DNA of 64,000 bases from Firmicutes bacterium UBA3553 (GCA_002381185.1 DFOA01000053.1:14740-78739); one strand, 5' to 3'; numbered from the stretch's first letter, positions 1 to 8,653 are shown. The notes: generated by a model not told the origin, from the sequence alone. Translations and numbers: made by a program.

Positions 1-640
1 CCTGGTTGAATACTTTAACTACCTCCATTCCGTTTATATACTCAATAATCGTATTGTTCATTTTTATGCCAGCATTATAATAGGCAGCCATCCTGCTCTT
101 ACCTATATTAAACATAGCAAAGAAAGCTATTAATCCAAAGGGCATTGCAACCAGCGAAAGCAATGTTAATCTCCAATCCACAAATGACATTGAAATTATA
201 ACCAATGCCGGTATCATAAAATTGGCAATTCCCTCAGGTATTGCGTGTGCCAGAAGAATTTCAATACTTTCTATATCATCTGTAAAAATCTTTTTAAGAC
301 CTCCTACCCCAATGCCCTGAACATAGCCAAGTGGTAATTTCTCAAGCTTTTCCTGCAATGATACTCTTATTTTGTGTAAAATATTATACGCTGCCACATG
401 GGAATTACTTAACCCTTTCATATAGAAAAATGCCTGCAGCACAAGAGATAATATTACTGCCGCTACCCTGACTAATATATAATCCATATCCAATTCTTTA
501 AATTCCGTTATTTTTACTATGATTTGATAACTCATAAAAAATGGTATTATCCCTAATGCCACAGATAAAAAACATTGCAGTATCGATAAATAAATTCTGT
601 TCTTATGATTACCGGCATATTGCATTATTTTATTAAACAT
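1..640 (-). CDS. ABC transporter, fused permease-ATPase type (N-terminal part, cut by window edge)
   Basis: About 213 residues are visible, starting at the ATG whose complement is 638-640; the rest runs off the left edge. The visible part is the six-helix exporter-fold membrane domain, with the intracellular-loop phrase KLPLGYVQGIGVGGLKKIF and a later EYINGMEVVKVFNQ, typical of MsbA/IrtA-type half transporters. The start overlaps the stop of the upstream ECF ATPase gene by 8 nt, so the two are translationally coupled. The operon carries a Fur box at 3446-3466. In IrtAB-like systems this fold imports ferric siderophores or haem, so iron uptake is inferred. An ATPase domain is expected beyond the edge but is not seen. 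Confidence 0.85.
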   Translation of the reverse strand, partial: MFNKIMQYAGNHKNRIYLSILQCFLSVALGIIPFFMSYQIIVKITEFKELDMDYILVRVAAVILSLVLQAFFYMKGLSNSHVAAYNILHKIRVSLQEKLEKLPLGYVQGIGVGGLKKIFTDDIESIEILLAHAIPEGIANFMIPALVIISMSFVDWRLTLLSLVAMPFGLIAFFAMFNIGKSRMAAYYNAGIKMNNTIIEYINGMEVVKVFNQ

Positions 641-2093
641 CTTGGTCTCCTTCATATTTTGTACATGGAAGAATATAGTCAACTAACTGAAAAATAACTT
701 CCATATCATGAGTAATTACAAAAATAATATTTTCTTCAGATGAAATCTTTTTTATTTCAGCACAAAAGCTTTCTAAGGATTCCCTGTCCAGCCCTGATGT
801 GGGTTCGTCAAATACTATGATTTCCTTGTTTGACAGAAGTGCCGAAGCAACAGCCGCCCTCTGTTTTTCTCCTCCCGAAAGGGACGCGGGATGTCGGCTT
901 TCCAAAGACCCCAGACCCAGTTTTTTTAAAACCGTTTCAGCTTCTTCCTTAGAAGCATCTGCTCCTAAAAGAACTTCATCAATCAAAGTGTTTGAAAATA
1001 ATTGCTGATTGACATCCTGCATTACCATGAAGCCTTTTTTATTCAGTTTCTTTTTATTTAACTTGTCTTCATTCCACTTTATGGTTCCCTTGTAATTTAA
1101 AAATCCTAAAATAACGTTGGCTAAGGTGCTTTTGCCTGCCCCGTTAGGACCTATTATACCTACTATGCTCCCGCCTTCAAATTTAAGCTTTGGAATATTT
1201 AAAATTTTGTTTTTTTCATAAGATAACGATAAATTTTCCAAAATTAATTGCGGTGCATTTTCTTTCGGGGTCTTATTGCTTATTTTGCATAATTCCCAGC
1301 TCTTGCCCCTGATTATATTCTCCAGTCTTTCATGAGGTCCAGTCATATCCATGCTTCTTAATCCAAGCTTTGAAAGCTCTTCTTCTGTTTTATTGTAAAT
1401 TTCACCAAAAGAATATATTTCGCTGATTCTTCCTTCCCGTAAATAGATAAATCTGTCCGCTAAATCCTTTAGCCAGTACAGCCTGTGTTCCGACAACACA
1501 ATTGTAAATCCCAATGATTTAAGATTTAATAAGATTAATTTTAATTTTTCAATAGAATCTCTGTCTAAATTTGAAGTAGGCTCGTCCAGGACTAAAATTT
1601 CAGGATGCATGGAAATAATTGAGCCGCAGGCTATTCTTTGCTTCTCCCCTCCGGACAGTTCAAAAATATCTCTGTTTATTAAAGATTCCAAATCCAAATC
1701 TGTTACTGTTTTTTTAGCTCTGTTCAGAATTTCGCTTCTGGTTAAGTTCAAATTTTCACAGCCGAATACCAGTTCATTTGAAGTATCCAAATTGAAAAAT
1801 TGAGATTTGGGATTTTGAAAAACCGTTCCTACATTCATTCCGATTTCACTGATAGTTTTACCCTGTATGGAGTTTCCGAATATTTTTATCTCTCCTTTTA
1901 ATTCATAGACACTGTAAAATTCCGGAATCAATCCGTTTATTATTCTTGTTACGGTAGTTTTCCCGCACCCGCTGGACCCGCATAACACTATAAATTCACC
2001 TTGTTCCACATTCAGCGATATATTCTCCAGAATTGGCTTTTGGTTTTCACAGTATCTGACAGAGATATTTTGAAGTTCAATTGCACTCACCAT
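633..2093 (-). CDS. ECF transporter energy-coupling ATPase, two ABC domains in one chain
   Basis: 486 residues containing two complete ABC ATPase domains. Domain 1 has Walker A GSSGCGKTT near residue 39, signature LSGGEKQR near 147 and Walker B VLDEPTSNLD near 166. Domain 2 has GPNGAGKST near 316, a second LSGGEKQR near 407 and FDEPTSGLD near 430. A fused EcfA-EcfA' chain of this size is usual in YkoD-like ECF systems. It should power substrate import with the EcfT protein (2087-2848) and the S component (2826-3404), with which it overlaps or abuts. Both nucleotide sites look intact. The substrate is not readable from the ATPase; the Fur box upstream suggests an iron compound. Confidence 0.92.
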   Translation of the reverse strand: MVSAIELQNISVRYCENQKPILENISLNVEQGEFIVLCGSSGCGKTTVTRIINGLIPEFYSVYELKGEIKIFGNSIQGKTISEIGMNVGTVFQNPKSQFFNLDTSNELVFGCENLNLTRSEILNRAKKTVTDLDLESLINRDIFELSGGEKQRIACGSIISMHPEILVLDEPTSNLDRDSIEKLKLILLNLKSLGFTIVLSEHRLYWLKDLADRFIYLREGRISEIYSFGEIYNKTEEELSKLGLRSMDMTGPHERLENIIRGKSWELCKISNKTPKENAPQLILENLSLSYEKNKILNIPKLKFEGGSIVGIIGPNGAGKSTLANVILGFLNYKGTIKWNEDKLNKKKLNKKGFMVMQDVNQQLFSNTLIDEVLLGADASKEEAETVLKKLGLGSLESRHPASLSGGEKQRAAVASALLSNKEIIVFDEPTSGLDRESLESFCAEIKKISSEENIIFVITHDMEVIFQLVDYILPCTKYEGDQDV

Positions 2094-2848
2094 AAAAAGC
2101 CTCCCTTAAGCAGTACGAGAATTGCTGCCATAGATGCAATAATTGACATATCCGAAAAATTAATCTTGGATTCAACTATTGTTGTTCTTTTTCTGTCTAC
2201 ATCTAATCCTCTTGTCATAGCCGCAGCGGCTAGTTCTTCCATAACCTTTCCCGATGAAATCAACATAGGCACTACCAATCTTTCTATTGAAATTACAGGA
2301 TGTTTTATAAAATAAACCGGTCCGATTTTAATATTTCGGAAAACCAAAGCTTTTTTAATATTTCTCAACTGCTCCCTCAAAGTCGGAATGAATCTTAACA
2401 TAACTACAAAAGAAACAGAAAAAGCATCAGGAATTCTCAGTTTTTTAAAATCTGCCAAATACTCGCTTGCTGCGGTTTTTTCCGCTAAAATATAGTATAG
2501 AACTACCGTAGGCAGAAAAATCCTTATTATGTTAAATATAACTATAGCCGGTAAAAATTTTTCTGTGATATGTGTAATATCAGCAGCAATTTCAAATATT
2601 ATTGAACCGGTAAATATTATTGTGAATTTCCAAAAATTCCTCCAGGATTTTGCATTTAATAAAAATAAAGATGCTAAAATTCCTATTAAGAGCTCTGCTG
2701 ATAATAATCTCACTTTTAACATGACAACTGAAGATATTATAAAAGCTATGATTTTCGTAATTGGTGAAACATCTAAAAATGAATCTGCTTTAAAGCGAAA
2801 TTCCATATCCTTAGCCTTTAGCATATTAAATAATTCCTGCCCGTTCAA
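2087..2848 (-). CDS. ECF transporter transmembrane component EcfT (CbiQ family)
   Basis: 253 residues with about five or six hydrophobic helices and the EcfT coupling region, including the helix around residues 130-200 with a RFIPTLREQ-like segment and AAAAMTRGLD near 208, which matches the conserved A-x-x-x-RG coupling motif of CbiQ/EcfT proteins. It forms the membrane scaffold that links the S component to the ATPase. The gene overlaps the ATPase start by 7 nt and the S-component stop by about 20 nt, so the three genes form one translational unit. Length is normal for the family. Confidence 0.9.
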   Translation of the reverse strand: MNGQELFNMLKAKDMEFRFKADSFLDVSPITKIIAFIISSVVMLKVRLLSAELLIGILASLFLLNAKSWRNFWKFTIIFTGSIIFEIAADITHITEKFLPAIVIFNIIRIFLPTVVLYYILAEKTAASEYLADFKKLRIPDAFSVSFVVMLRFIPTLREQLRNIKKALVFRNIKIGPVYFIKHPVISIERLVVPMLISSGKVMEELAAAAMTRGLDVDRKRTTIVESKINFSDMSIIASMAAILVLLKGGFLW

Positions 2849-3404
2849 AATGTTTTTTATTTAATTTATATCCCAGCTTCGCACCTAAAAAGCCTCCGAT
2901 TAACGCTAAGGCAACAAGTGCTATAAAAATCCAATTTGGCGCTAATGCCTCTAATTTATCCACATATACTTGTCCGTAATATTCACCTGTAGCCTTGAAA
3001 AATTCTTCCCGCGCGAAAAACAAAAGGCTGAAGGGGCCGGTAACGCTGATATTATAAACAGCATAGGCTGCTGTGCTCCTTGCTTTTAAATTCTGGCCCT
3101 TACCTCCCATGATAATCTCCGCTGTGATGCCCGCTATAACTGAAATCACAAGCGGGAAAAAAGAAGTGGATGACATGATAAGACCTGCTAAAACCGCAAG
3201 AATAATAACCGCTCCTTTTTTTGGAACCTTAGAAATGTATAATGTAAAAACCGGTCCCTCTACAATTCCGATAATCAAAGGAACCATTAAAAAAGTTACC
3301 GGATTAAAACTCAGCAGCATAACAACCCCTAACAAGATAACCAGGTATAAAGCTGCAAATGCTCCTGCAAAAATATAATCCTTAGTATTCATTTTCTTAT
3401 TCAT
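2826..3404 (-). CDS. ECF transporter S component, MptD/Trep_Strep-like membrane protein
   Basis: 192 residues, about five hydrophobic segments (roughly residues 10-45, 60-95, 105-125, 155-175). The pattern and the N-terminal KDYIFAGAFAALY resemble the MptD/Trep_Strep family of putative ECF substrate-binding proteins. The start at 3404 has a GGGAGG ribosome site 6-7 nt upstream. It is the first gene after the Fur-box promoter at 3436-3466, so it is probably expressed under iron limitation. Related ECF modules in streptococci and lactobacilli have been linked to haem or metal uptake; that role here is inference from family and regulation. Confidence 0.82.
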   Translation of the reverse strand: MNKKMNTKDYIFAGAFAALYLVILLGVVMLLSFNPVTFLMVPLIIGIVEGPVFTLYISKVPKKGAVIILAVLAGLIMSSTSFFPLVISVIAGITAEIIMGGKGQNLKARSTAAYAVYNISVTGPFSLLFFAREEFFKATGEYYGQVYVDKLEALAPNWIFIALVALALIGGFLGAKLGYKLNKKHFERAGII

Positions 3405-3435
3405 AGATACCTCCCAAATATTTTAATATGTCAGG

Positions 3436-3466
3436 ATTATATAGCAATTGATAATCATTATCAATT
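3436..3466 (-). promoter_or_regulatory. Fur box overlapping a sigma-A promoter
   Basis: A perfect dyad with 10-bp arms (AATTGATAAT / ATTATCAATT) around a central C occupies 3446-3466 and contains the classic 7-1-7 Fur core TGATAATCATTATCA. On the minus strand a promoter TTGATA (3464-3459), 17-bp spacer, TATAAT (3441-3436) runs through it, so a bound Fur protein would block the -35 region. The start codon of the S-component gene is 32 nt further on. A Fur-family gene lies at 5994-6470. Confidence 0.9.
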
Positions 3467-3524
3467 CAAGCCGCACAAAAATATTCATTTTAGACACAGT
3501 AATTAGTTCCGACTAACCTATTTG

Positions 3525-3568
3525 ATAAAAAATATGCTCCTCTTGTCCCAGACGGTAACGGAGCATAT
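3525..3568 (-). terminator. Rho-independent terminator of the AraC gene
   Basis: Arms ATATGCTCC (3532-3540) and GGAGCATAT (3560-3568) form a 9-bp stem; read on the minus strand the stem is followed by a T-rich tract (ATTTTTTATC). It sits between the AraC stop at 3606 and the Fur-box promoter, isolating the two units. Confidence 0.75.
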
Positions 3569-3605
3569 CAAGCTGACCCTATATAGTTGCTAGTTGCTAA
3601 ATATA

Positions 3606-4571
3606 TTATATTTTAGCTTGTAACTTAATTTGATCCTTTCTGTATTGCAGCGGGCTTATATTATATATGTCTCTGAACGTTCTGGAAAAATTGCTTGAAC
3701 TTGAATAACCTATTTCAACTGATACTTCTAAAATATTCATATTTGTTGCAACTAAAAGTTCTGCTGCCCTGGCCATTCTTATTCTGTTTAAATATTCATG
3801 AGGAGGGTATTGAAATAACTCTTTAAAACATCTTTTAAAAAGAGTAGGTGTAATGTCAAACCTTTTACATATATAATCAATAGTTGTTTTTCTTGATAAA
3901 TTTTCAATCATATAATCTCTGACTGATTTAGTTTTTTCAATGCATTCTTTAGAAAATACCTGGTATTTGTCTTCAAAAGAAAAGTCTATGGAAGATATAT
4001 AATTTAGCAATTCTAATATCTTTAATCTTATTGCTCCTCTATTGCCTGAGCAAAGCAGATTATATATTTCTTCGCAAATATGTTTTAATTCCTTATCTGT
4101 TCTCAGTATACAGTATACCTTTATTCTTTTTAATTTTTCTTCTATAAGGTTTAAATCTATATCAAAATGATCTTTCATCATTTCTTTTACTTCATCAGGT
4201 ATTTTATCTGAAAATATTAAAAGATTAAAGCCTTTGTACTGTGATGTAACATTTTCAGAGCCAAATGATTCTTTCATATTATAAGTAATATATAAATCAT
4301 CGGGGCAGCAATGGCTAAATTTCTCTTTTTTTACTTCTATTTTGTAAATACCGTAATGACTGTAGGCTATTTGAAAATAATTTGGAATAGCATATCTTTT
4401 CTTGCTCCAATAATGCTTTTCTTCTAAAAGGGTCAGAATCATTTCGATTCCAGGATACAAGCTGTAAAAAATATATTTTGAATCAGTATTACCTTGATTA
4501 TAAATTATTTTAAAATCGTCTTTATGAGATAATGTCATACCCCACTGGGAAAAATCAATACTAGGTTCCAA
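3606..4571 (-). CDS. AraC-family transcriptional regulator
   Basis: 321 residues. The C-terminal third (about 215-315) is a double helix-turn-helix AraC domain with DYICKRFDITPTLFKRCFKE and the second helix pair ending IGYSSSSNFSRTFRDIYNISP. The N-terminal two thirds is unassigned and resembles the PchR/YbtA-like regulators that sense siderophores, including a cysteine-rich short segment HCC near residue 90. It lies immediately upstream of the Fur-controlled import operon on the same strand but is separated from it by a terminator. An activator of the iron operon responding to its ligand is plausible; no AraC binding site was identified. Confidence 0.85.
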   Translation of the reverse strand: MEPSIDFSQWGMTLSHKDDFKIIYNQGNTDSKYIFYSLYPGIEMILTLLEEKHYWSKKRYAIPNYFQIAYSHYGIYKIEVKKEKFSHCCPDDLYITYNMKESFGSENVTSQYKGFNLLIFSDKIPDEVKEMMKDHFDIDLNLIEEKLKRIKVYCILRTDKELKHICEEIYNLLCSGNRGAIRLKILELLNYISSIDFSFEDKYQVFSKECIEKTKSVRDYMIENLSRKTTIDYICKRFDITPTLFKRCFKELFQYPPHEYLNRIRMARAAELLVATNMNILEVSVEIGYSSSSNFSRTFRDIYNISPLQYRKDQIKLQAKI

Positions 4572-4598
4572 ATTAATCCTCCTTTATCTTTTCAAGTA

Positions 4599-4931
4599 TT
4601 ACTCATATAAATGATTAATTATAGGGATAATGTTATATAAAGGTTCTTCATATGGATGTAAGTTCTTTATTGTATGAATTGCATCCGCAATATAATCCCT
4701 TTTACAGCGGACTTCCATCTTGCACTCCTGACCATGAGATATTTCTCCTACTGTCCCATTATAAGGATCTGACCCTTCCAATGGCCTCCAATATCCACTT
4801 ACTTGAGTCACAGATATGCAATTGTCATAATTTCCCACTCTGCACGCTCCAATCTTATTAAGAGCATCTCTTAAAGAAATAACAAAGTCTATTGGTACAT
4901 ATATTTCTATTTTAACCTCTTTATAATCCAT
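4599..4931 (-). CDS. CutA/NIF3-insert-like small protein
   Basis: 110 residues resembling the CutA1-like domain that is inserted in DUF34/NIF3 proteins (YqfO): the segments GACRVGNYDNCISVT, a RPLEGSDPYNGTVGE stretch and the C-terminal HPYEEPLYNIIPI are characteristic. Freestanding versions are trimeric in related structures. Its role is unknown; divalent-metal or regulatory functions have been suggested for the family. It ends 27 nt before the AraC start, so the two may be co-transcribed. Start ATG is supported by a purine-rich AGGAGAAC stretch just upstream. Confidence 0.75.
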   Translation of the reverse strand: MDYKEVKIEIYVPIDFVISLRDALNKIGACRVGNYDNCISVTQVSGYWRPLEGSDPYNGTVGEISHGQECKMEVRCKRDYIADAIHTIKNLHPYEEPLYNIIPIINHLYE

Positions 4932-5030
4932 TACATGTTCTCCTATTGTTGATATTTAATCCCATTTCCCCGGAAATCTTATGGTTATTATAATCTCCTA
5001 AACGAATACCTGTTAAATTACGCAGCACGC

Positions 5031-5582
5031 TTATATCAACTTTTTCGAATTTTCTATAAAACCGTCATCATCAGAAAAAACATCCACACCTCTGTCATCA
5101 TAGAGGGAAAAGACATTTTCAGTTTGTTTATCTATTATATAGACTGCGCAGTCAAGTTCGGTATCTTCGCCTATATCAGAAAAAATAATTTTTCTGAAAA
5201 GCTTATTACTGTTTATTTTATTGGTTTCCCAAATATACCTTGTACCATGATATGTTTCACCTTCGTCACTCCATTCAAAAGGCAAAGCAATGCAGTCCGG
5301 TGATTCCGTACAGCTTTGAATAAATTCCTTTTCTCCTTTATGATGCTGATTATATTTATCTTCGTACAGAACAATTAATTCATTTGAAAAATTACAGTTT
5401 TTCCATATTTCACAAGCTGCATTAACGCATGAATCCACATATTCGGGCCTGCTCTGCAGTTCCTCATTTTTCATATCGTCAACATCATAATACGGAGATT
5501 CATCCGGCATAATCTCAAATGAAACGCACTTTTTAGTTTTGAAACAATATTGATTGGTCAACTGATTTATATATAAATTCAT
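5031..5582 (-). CDS. DUF3885-like hypothetical protein
   Basis: 183 residues from the ATG at 5582, chosen because GCGGGGATG precedes it at good spacing; an in-frame ATG five codons upstream is possible. The C-terminal half carries GTRYIWETN, a KIIFSDIG stretch and FSLYDDRGVDVFS, the pattern of DUF3885 proteins (often linked to toxin-immunity or anti-phage neighbourhoods, function unknown). No signal peptide or membrane helix is visible. It stands alone between unrelated genes. Confidence 0.65.
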   Translation of the reverse strand: MNLYINQLTNQYCFKTKKCVSFEIMPDESPYYDVDDMKNEELQSRPEYVDSCVNAACEIWKNCNFSNELIVLYEDKYNQHHKGEKEFIQSCTESPDCIALPFEWSDEGETYHGTRYIWETNKINSNKLFRKIIFSDIGEDTELDCAVYIIDKQTENVFSLYDDRGVDVFSDDDGFIENSKKLI

Positions 5583-5662
5583 TTTACATCCCCGCATCCA
5601 TACAAATTATCCCATTGGTCCTTACTTTCTTCTACTTATTATATTATACACTACTTTACATC

Positions 5663-5860
5663 ATTTTACCATAAATATACAGAAGTAGAAAAGTGCTAAA
5701 TACATTGATTATCTTTAAGAGATAAGTATGCTGAAAAGTAACCCCCATCTGCTTCAGCCTTACTTTGCTCATTTTTACATCATCTAGCTTTAAAATATAT
5801 TTTGGTGCGAAAAAAAGATAGAAAAATACTAAGTGCATTGAGCATTTTTCCATCCTTATT
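5663..5860. repeat. Two diverged copies of a short palindromic repeat in a gene-free stretch
   Basis: The 5583-5993 stretch has no convincing gene. It holds two related segments. Copy A (5663-5711) begins with the 15-mer ATTTTACCATAAATA that recurs exactly at 13475-13489. Copy C (5811-5860) shares with 13495-13541 the core ATTGAGCATTTTTC flanked by GATAGAA and (C/T)ATC(C/T)TTA, forming an imperfect hairpin of GATAGAAAAAT against ATTTTTCCATC (5817-5854). The copies are too diverged to be recent. They could be relics of a small mobile palindrome or shared terminator-like hairpins. Confidence 0.5.
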
Positions 5861-5993
5861 TTCCATATCATCTTTTAATTTTATAACTCACATTTCAAAG
5901 CTTTATTCTTAAAAATATCATGGTGTCATATGTATTTTATCCTCAAGCTATAATTTGTCATCATTATCACAGTCTCGACATTTCTTGTGCCAA

Positions 5994-6470
5994 CTATAAC
6001 TCAGTGCGTGATAACTTCTCAGCATTTTGCAGTTCCTTCATAAAACAGGCTCTACATATTCCATATATCTTCTGACTGTGCCCTTTAACTGTAAAATGAT
6101 ATTGCTTTAAAATCTTTTCGCTCATTTCATTCATAAATTTATCTTTTATGTCGCTGATCTGTCCGCATTTTATGCAAATTAAATGATAATGCTCCTGAGT
6201 GTCAGCACTTGTATTGAATTCATATCTATTAAATTCATCATTTGACCCCAGCTTATTGATAATACATAGTTTCTCAAAAATCAACAAGGTTCGGTATATA
6301 GTTGCTATACCTATATCAGGATATTTCGCTTTCACAAGTTCAAATATATCGCTTGTTGTAAAATGCTCTGTATTTTGTTCCATTAATATGTCAAATATCT
6401 TTTCTCTCTGTGCGGTATATCTATATCCCTTTTCCTTGAATACCTCTTTTAAATTCACCACTGTTTCCAT
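5994..6470 (-). CDS. Fur-family metal-dependent repressor
   Basis: 158 residues. The winged-helix DNA-binding part covers about residues 5-85 (RYTAQREKIFDIL, IGIATIYRTL). The metal-binding part has HYH at 94-96 and two CxxC pairs, C99/C102 and C139/C142, the structural zinc site of Fur/PerR/Zur proteins. The subtype (Fur, PerR or Zur) cannot be fixed by eye. It follows the MarR gene by 62 nt with no terminator seen, so both are probably read from the promoter at 7239-7267. It is a natural candidate to bind the Fur box at 3446-3466. Confidence 0.9.
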   Translation of the reverse strand: METVVNLKEVFKEKGYRYTAQREKIFDILMEQNTEHFTTSDIFELVKAKYPDIGIATIYRTLLIFEKLCIINKLGSNDEFNRYEFNTSADTQEHYHLICIKCGQISDIKDKFMNEMSEKILKQYHFTVKGHSQKIYGICRACFMKELQNAEKLSRTEL

Positions 6471-6532
6471 AACGTATTACTCTTTTCTAAACAAATCTTT
6501 ATTTACAAGGTTACAGGCAAAGGACACAATTT

Positions 6533-7180
6533 CTATTCATCATGGGAATCATGGCATTTGCACTGATGATGGTGATTTCCGTGTCCATGCGGACCAAAAC
6601 CTTGGGGACCAGTTCCATGATGCTTCCCCCAAAAGCCTCCCCACATACCGCGCATCCCTCCGCGCATGGACAAGAGTTCATCAAACTGTTCTGCTCCCAT
6701 GCGCTTTCTCGCAGCTTCCATCCAGTCAAACATTTCATCCCGCTCATCGTCTGTCTCGAATTCTGCTTCCAAAGCCTCTATTATTTTGTCAAGATATTGG
6801 CTGAAGCCGGCTTGCTCTTCCTGCGAAAGACAATCAAAGACGCTGGTAATCTCCTGGTCGGGTTCATCTTCTTCCTTTCCCTTTTGCGTCAGATAAATAA
6901 GCATGACGCGCTTATCCTCTTCCAAAGGTTCTCGGGTTATATACCCGGCTTTCTCCAGCTTTGCGAGAAGTTCATTAAGAGATGAAACGCGAATCCCTAA
7001 CAGATAGGACAAATCTTTAGTACTTATTCCATCTTTCATCCGCAGAACTGCAAGAATTCTGCCCTGCCCCCGTGAAGTATCTCCCATTGGTCCTACAGCA
7101 GAATGTTTTTTTAGTTGATGCCTGTGCAAAAGCCATTGCAGTCTTGTAAATTTTTCATATAATTGTATATTCTTTTCCAT
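6533..7180 (-). CDS. MarR-family regulator with a His/Gly/Cys-rich C-terminal tail
   Basis: 215 residues, longer than the usual 140-150 of MarR proteins. Residues about 30-110 form the winged helix (STKDLSYLLGIRVSSLNELLAKLEKAGYI, then the wing EEDKRVMLIYLT). The last 45 residues are unusual: MRGGMRGMWGGFWGKHHG, then GPHGHGNHHHQCKCHDSHDE, rich in His, Gly and Cys and likely to bind metal. The gene has an operator-laden promoter just upstream and is followed by a Fur-family gene, so a metal-sensing or metal-storage role for the tail is a reasonable inference. No efflux pump gene is adjacent. Confidence 0.9.
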   Translation of the reverse strand: MEKNIQLYEKFTRLQWLLHRHQLKKHSAVGPMGDTSRGQGRILAVLRMKDGISTKDLSYLLGIRVSSLNELLAKLEKAGYITREPLEEDKRVMLIYLTQKGKEEDEPDQEITSVFDCLSQEEQAGFSQYLDKIIEALEAEFETDDERDEMFDWMEAARKRMGAEQFDELLSMRGGMRGMWGGFWGKHHGTGPQGFGPHGHGNHHHQCKCHDSHDE

Positions 7181-7219
7181 ACTTAATGCCTCCTTATGTT
7201 TTTCAGGCCAGTCTTTCTA

Positions 7220-7289
7220 ATGGTACCTGTTTGTTTTAATTATAACGGTACCTGTTGTATTTGTCAACAGGTTTTTTACAGGTACCGTT
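7220..7289 (-). promoter_or_regulatory. Consensus sigma-A promoter with three GGTACC-type operator half-blocks
   Basis: On the minus strand TTGACA (7267-7262), exactly 17 bp, then TATAAT (7244-7239): a perfect consensus promoter. Around it AACGGTACCTGT (7244-7255) and its exact reverse complement ACAGGTACCGTT (7278-7289) form a 12-bp inverted repeat bracketing the -35, and a third copy ATGGTACCTGT lies at 7220-7230 downstream of the -10. The pattern implies tight autorepression of the marR-fur unit by the MarR protein; binding is inferred. Confidence 0.85.
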
Positions 7290-7409
7290 AATTTCTTTAA
7301 TAATTAGACATCTCCTAAACTCAGACTTATTCAAAGGGATATTATGCTAATTATTTAACTTTCGGCTGCTTAAAAAACTAGTGGGTAAATAGAAAAATCA
7401 GACTCCATA

Positions 7410-7453
7410 TAAAAAATTAAACGGCAAAAATGTATTAATACAATTTTGCCGTT
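7410..7453 (-). terminator. Terminator-like palindrome after the AraC-GyrI gene
   Basis: A nearly perfect 34-bp palindrome at 7420-7453 (arms AACGGCAAAA and TTTTGCCGTT) is followed on the minus strand by TTTAATTTTTTAT. It lies downstream of the gene ending at 7591. The stem could work in both directions. The remaining bases between 7290 and 7590 hold nothing else I recognise. Confidence 0.6.
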
Positions 7454-7590
7454 GTAATGGTTCTGCCTACTTAAAAACATCATCCTAATCTCTAATATCC
7501 GCTTTAGAACGATAACCATGGTCGATGGGCTACATATAACTCTGAAGCCAATAGGTATCAAATCGAATAGTGCAAGAATATAATTTTACT

Positions 7591-8505
7591 TTATTTTACT
7601 TTTCTAATAGGAATATAAATATCCATAACGGTGTCCTTTCTGTGATGACATCGTTCATCATAGAATTCAAAATCAATTTTACTTTCATCGTAAATATATT
7701 CACTGTCTTTAAACCAATCTTCAAAAATATATTTCCATGTACTTGCAATAATCTCTGCAAACTTTGTTTGTTCTTCATCATTTGAAGTATCCACAGGAAT
7801 CGTTGTAAAAACTGCATACTCGGCTTCTGGAACTTCTACTGTCAACATATCTTCCTCTACCTTTGAAAAATCATCAACAATTACACCTAAAAGATATATT
7901 ACATTTCCATCTTCAGATAATGGAACACACAATCCCACCTCACCATGTTTAGCCGGATTTAAAATTCTGTACATTTTGCTCTCTAAATTTTCACCTTCAT
8001 AATTGCTCCAGTAGGATGCAATATCTTTTGTATACGTAACTCCTGTAATATTAGTTTTAATTCCATAACCAGCAACTTTAAATGCGGGTCTTTTTACAAT
8101 AACAGGATTCATATTATAACCTCCAATTTCAAATGTTGTTTTTGTATCAGCATATTGAGCCCTCCGTACCATATACTGTGTTGGACTATAACCATAAGCT
8201 TTACGAAAAGCCTTAGCAAATCCACTGGGTGTTTCAAATCCATAATCAAAAGCAATATCGATAATTTTTCTGCCACTAAATAATTCTGTTGCTGCTAAAG
8301 ACAGCCTGCGCCCTCGCATGTATTCCATAACAGATACACCCTCACATAGACTAAAAACCCTACAAAAATGGTAAAGGGAATATCCTGTTTGATTAGCAAC
8401 TTCTTCAATAGTGATATCTTCTTTGATATGGTCTTCAATGAATTTAATACATTTTTCAATTTCTTTCCTATAATTCAATGTCCACCGTCTGTGCCTTTCT
8501 CCCAT
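7591..8505 (-). CDS. AraC-family regulator with GyrI-like effector domain
   Basis: 304 residues. Residues about 10-115 are an AraC DNA-binding domain (ITIEEVANQTGYSLYHFCRVF; IIDIAFDYGFETPSGFAKAFRKAYGYSP). Residues about 130-302 are a GyrI/BacM-like ligand-binding domain (VKRPAFKVAGYGIKT ... DIYIPIRK). Such Rob/BmrR-like fusions bind small hydrophobic compounds and control efflux or detoxification genes. The order HTH-then-GyrI is usual. The true start may be the TTG nine codons in (LNYRKEIEKC), since relatives begin there; ribosome-site evidence is weak for either. Confidence 0.88.
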   Translation of the reverse strand: MGERHRRWTLNYRKEIEKCIKFIEDHIKEDITIEEVANQTGYSLYHFCRVFSLCEGVSVMEYMRGRRLSLAATELFSGRKIIDIAFDYGFETPSGFAKAFRKAYGYSPTQYMVRRAQYADTKTTFEIGGYNMNPVIVKRPAFKVAGYGIKTNITGVTYTKDIASYWSNYEGENLESKMYRILNPAKHGEVGLCVPLSEDGNVIYLLGVIVDDFSKVEEDMLTVEVPEAEYAVFTTIPVDTSNDEEQTKFAEIIASTWKYIFEDWFKDSEYIYDESKIDFEFYDERCHHRKDTVMDIYIPIRKVK

Positions 8506-8653
8506 ATGGTAGCTTTATTATAACAACAATTTGTAAAAGAAGCTGTTCCTGCTTTGCTAAATATCAATAACTTATTTATTTTCTTAGAAATTGATTTTAT
8601 ATGTAACTGCGTACCAAAAAGTTTATCACTTCACTATATAATAATTTTCTGTC

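Noticed and set aside
5656..5871. A 71-codon minus-strand frame
   Set aside because: It is built from the palindromic repeat copies at 5663-5860 and looks like translated repeat, not a protein.
6511..6747. Cysteine-rich frames overlapping the MarR C-terminal tail
   Set aside because: They are shadows of the Gly/His-rich coding sequence in other frames.
7370..7561. A 63-codon minus-strand frame between the MarR promoter and the AraC-GyrI gene
   Set aside because: It crosses a terminator-like palindrome, lacks a ribosome site and has no recognisable motif.
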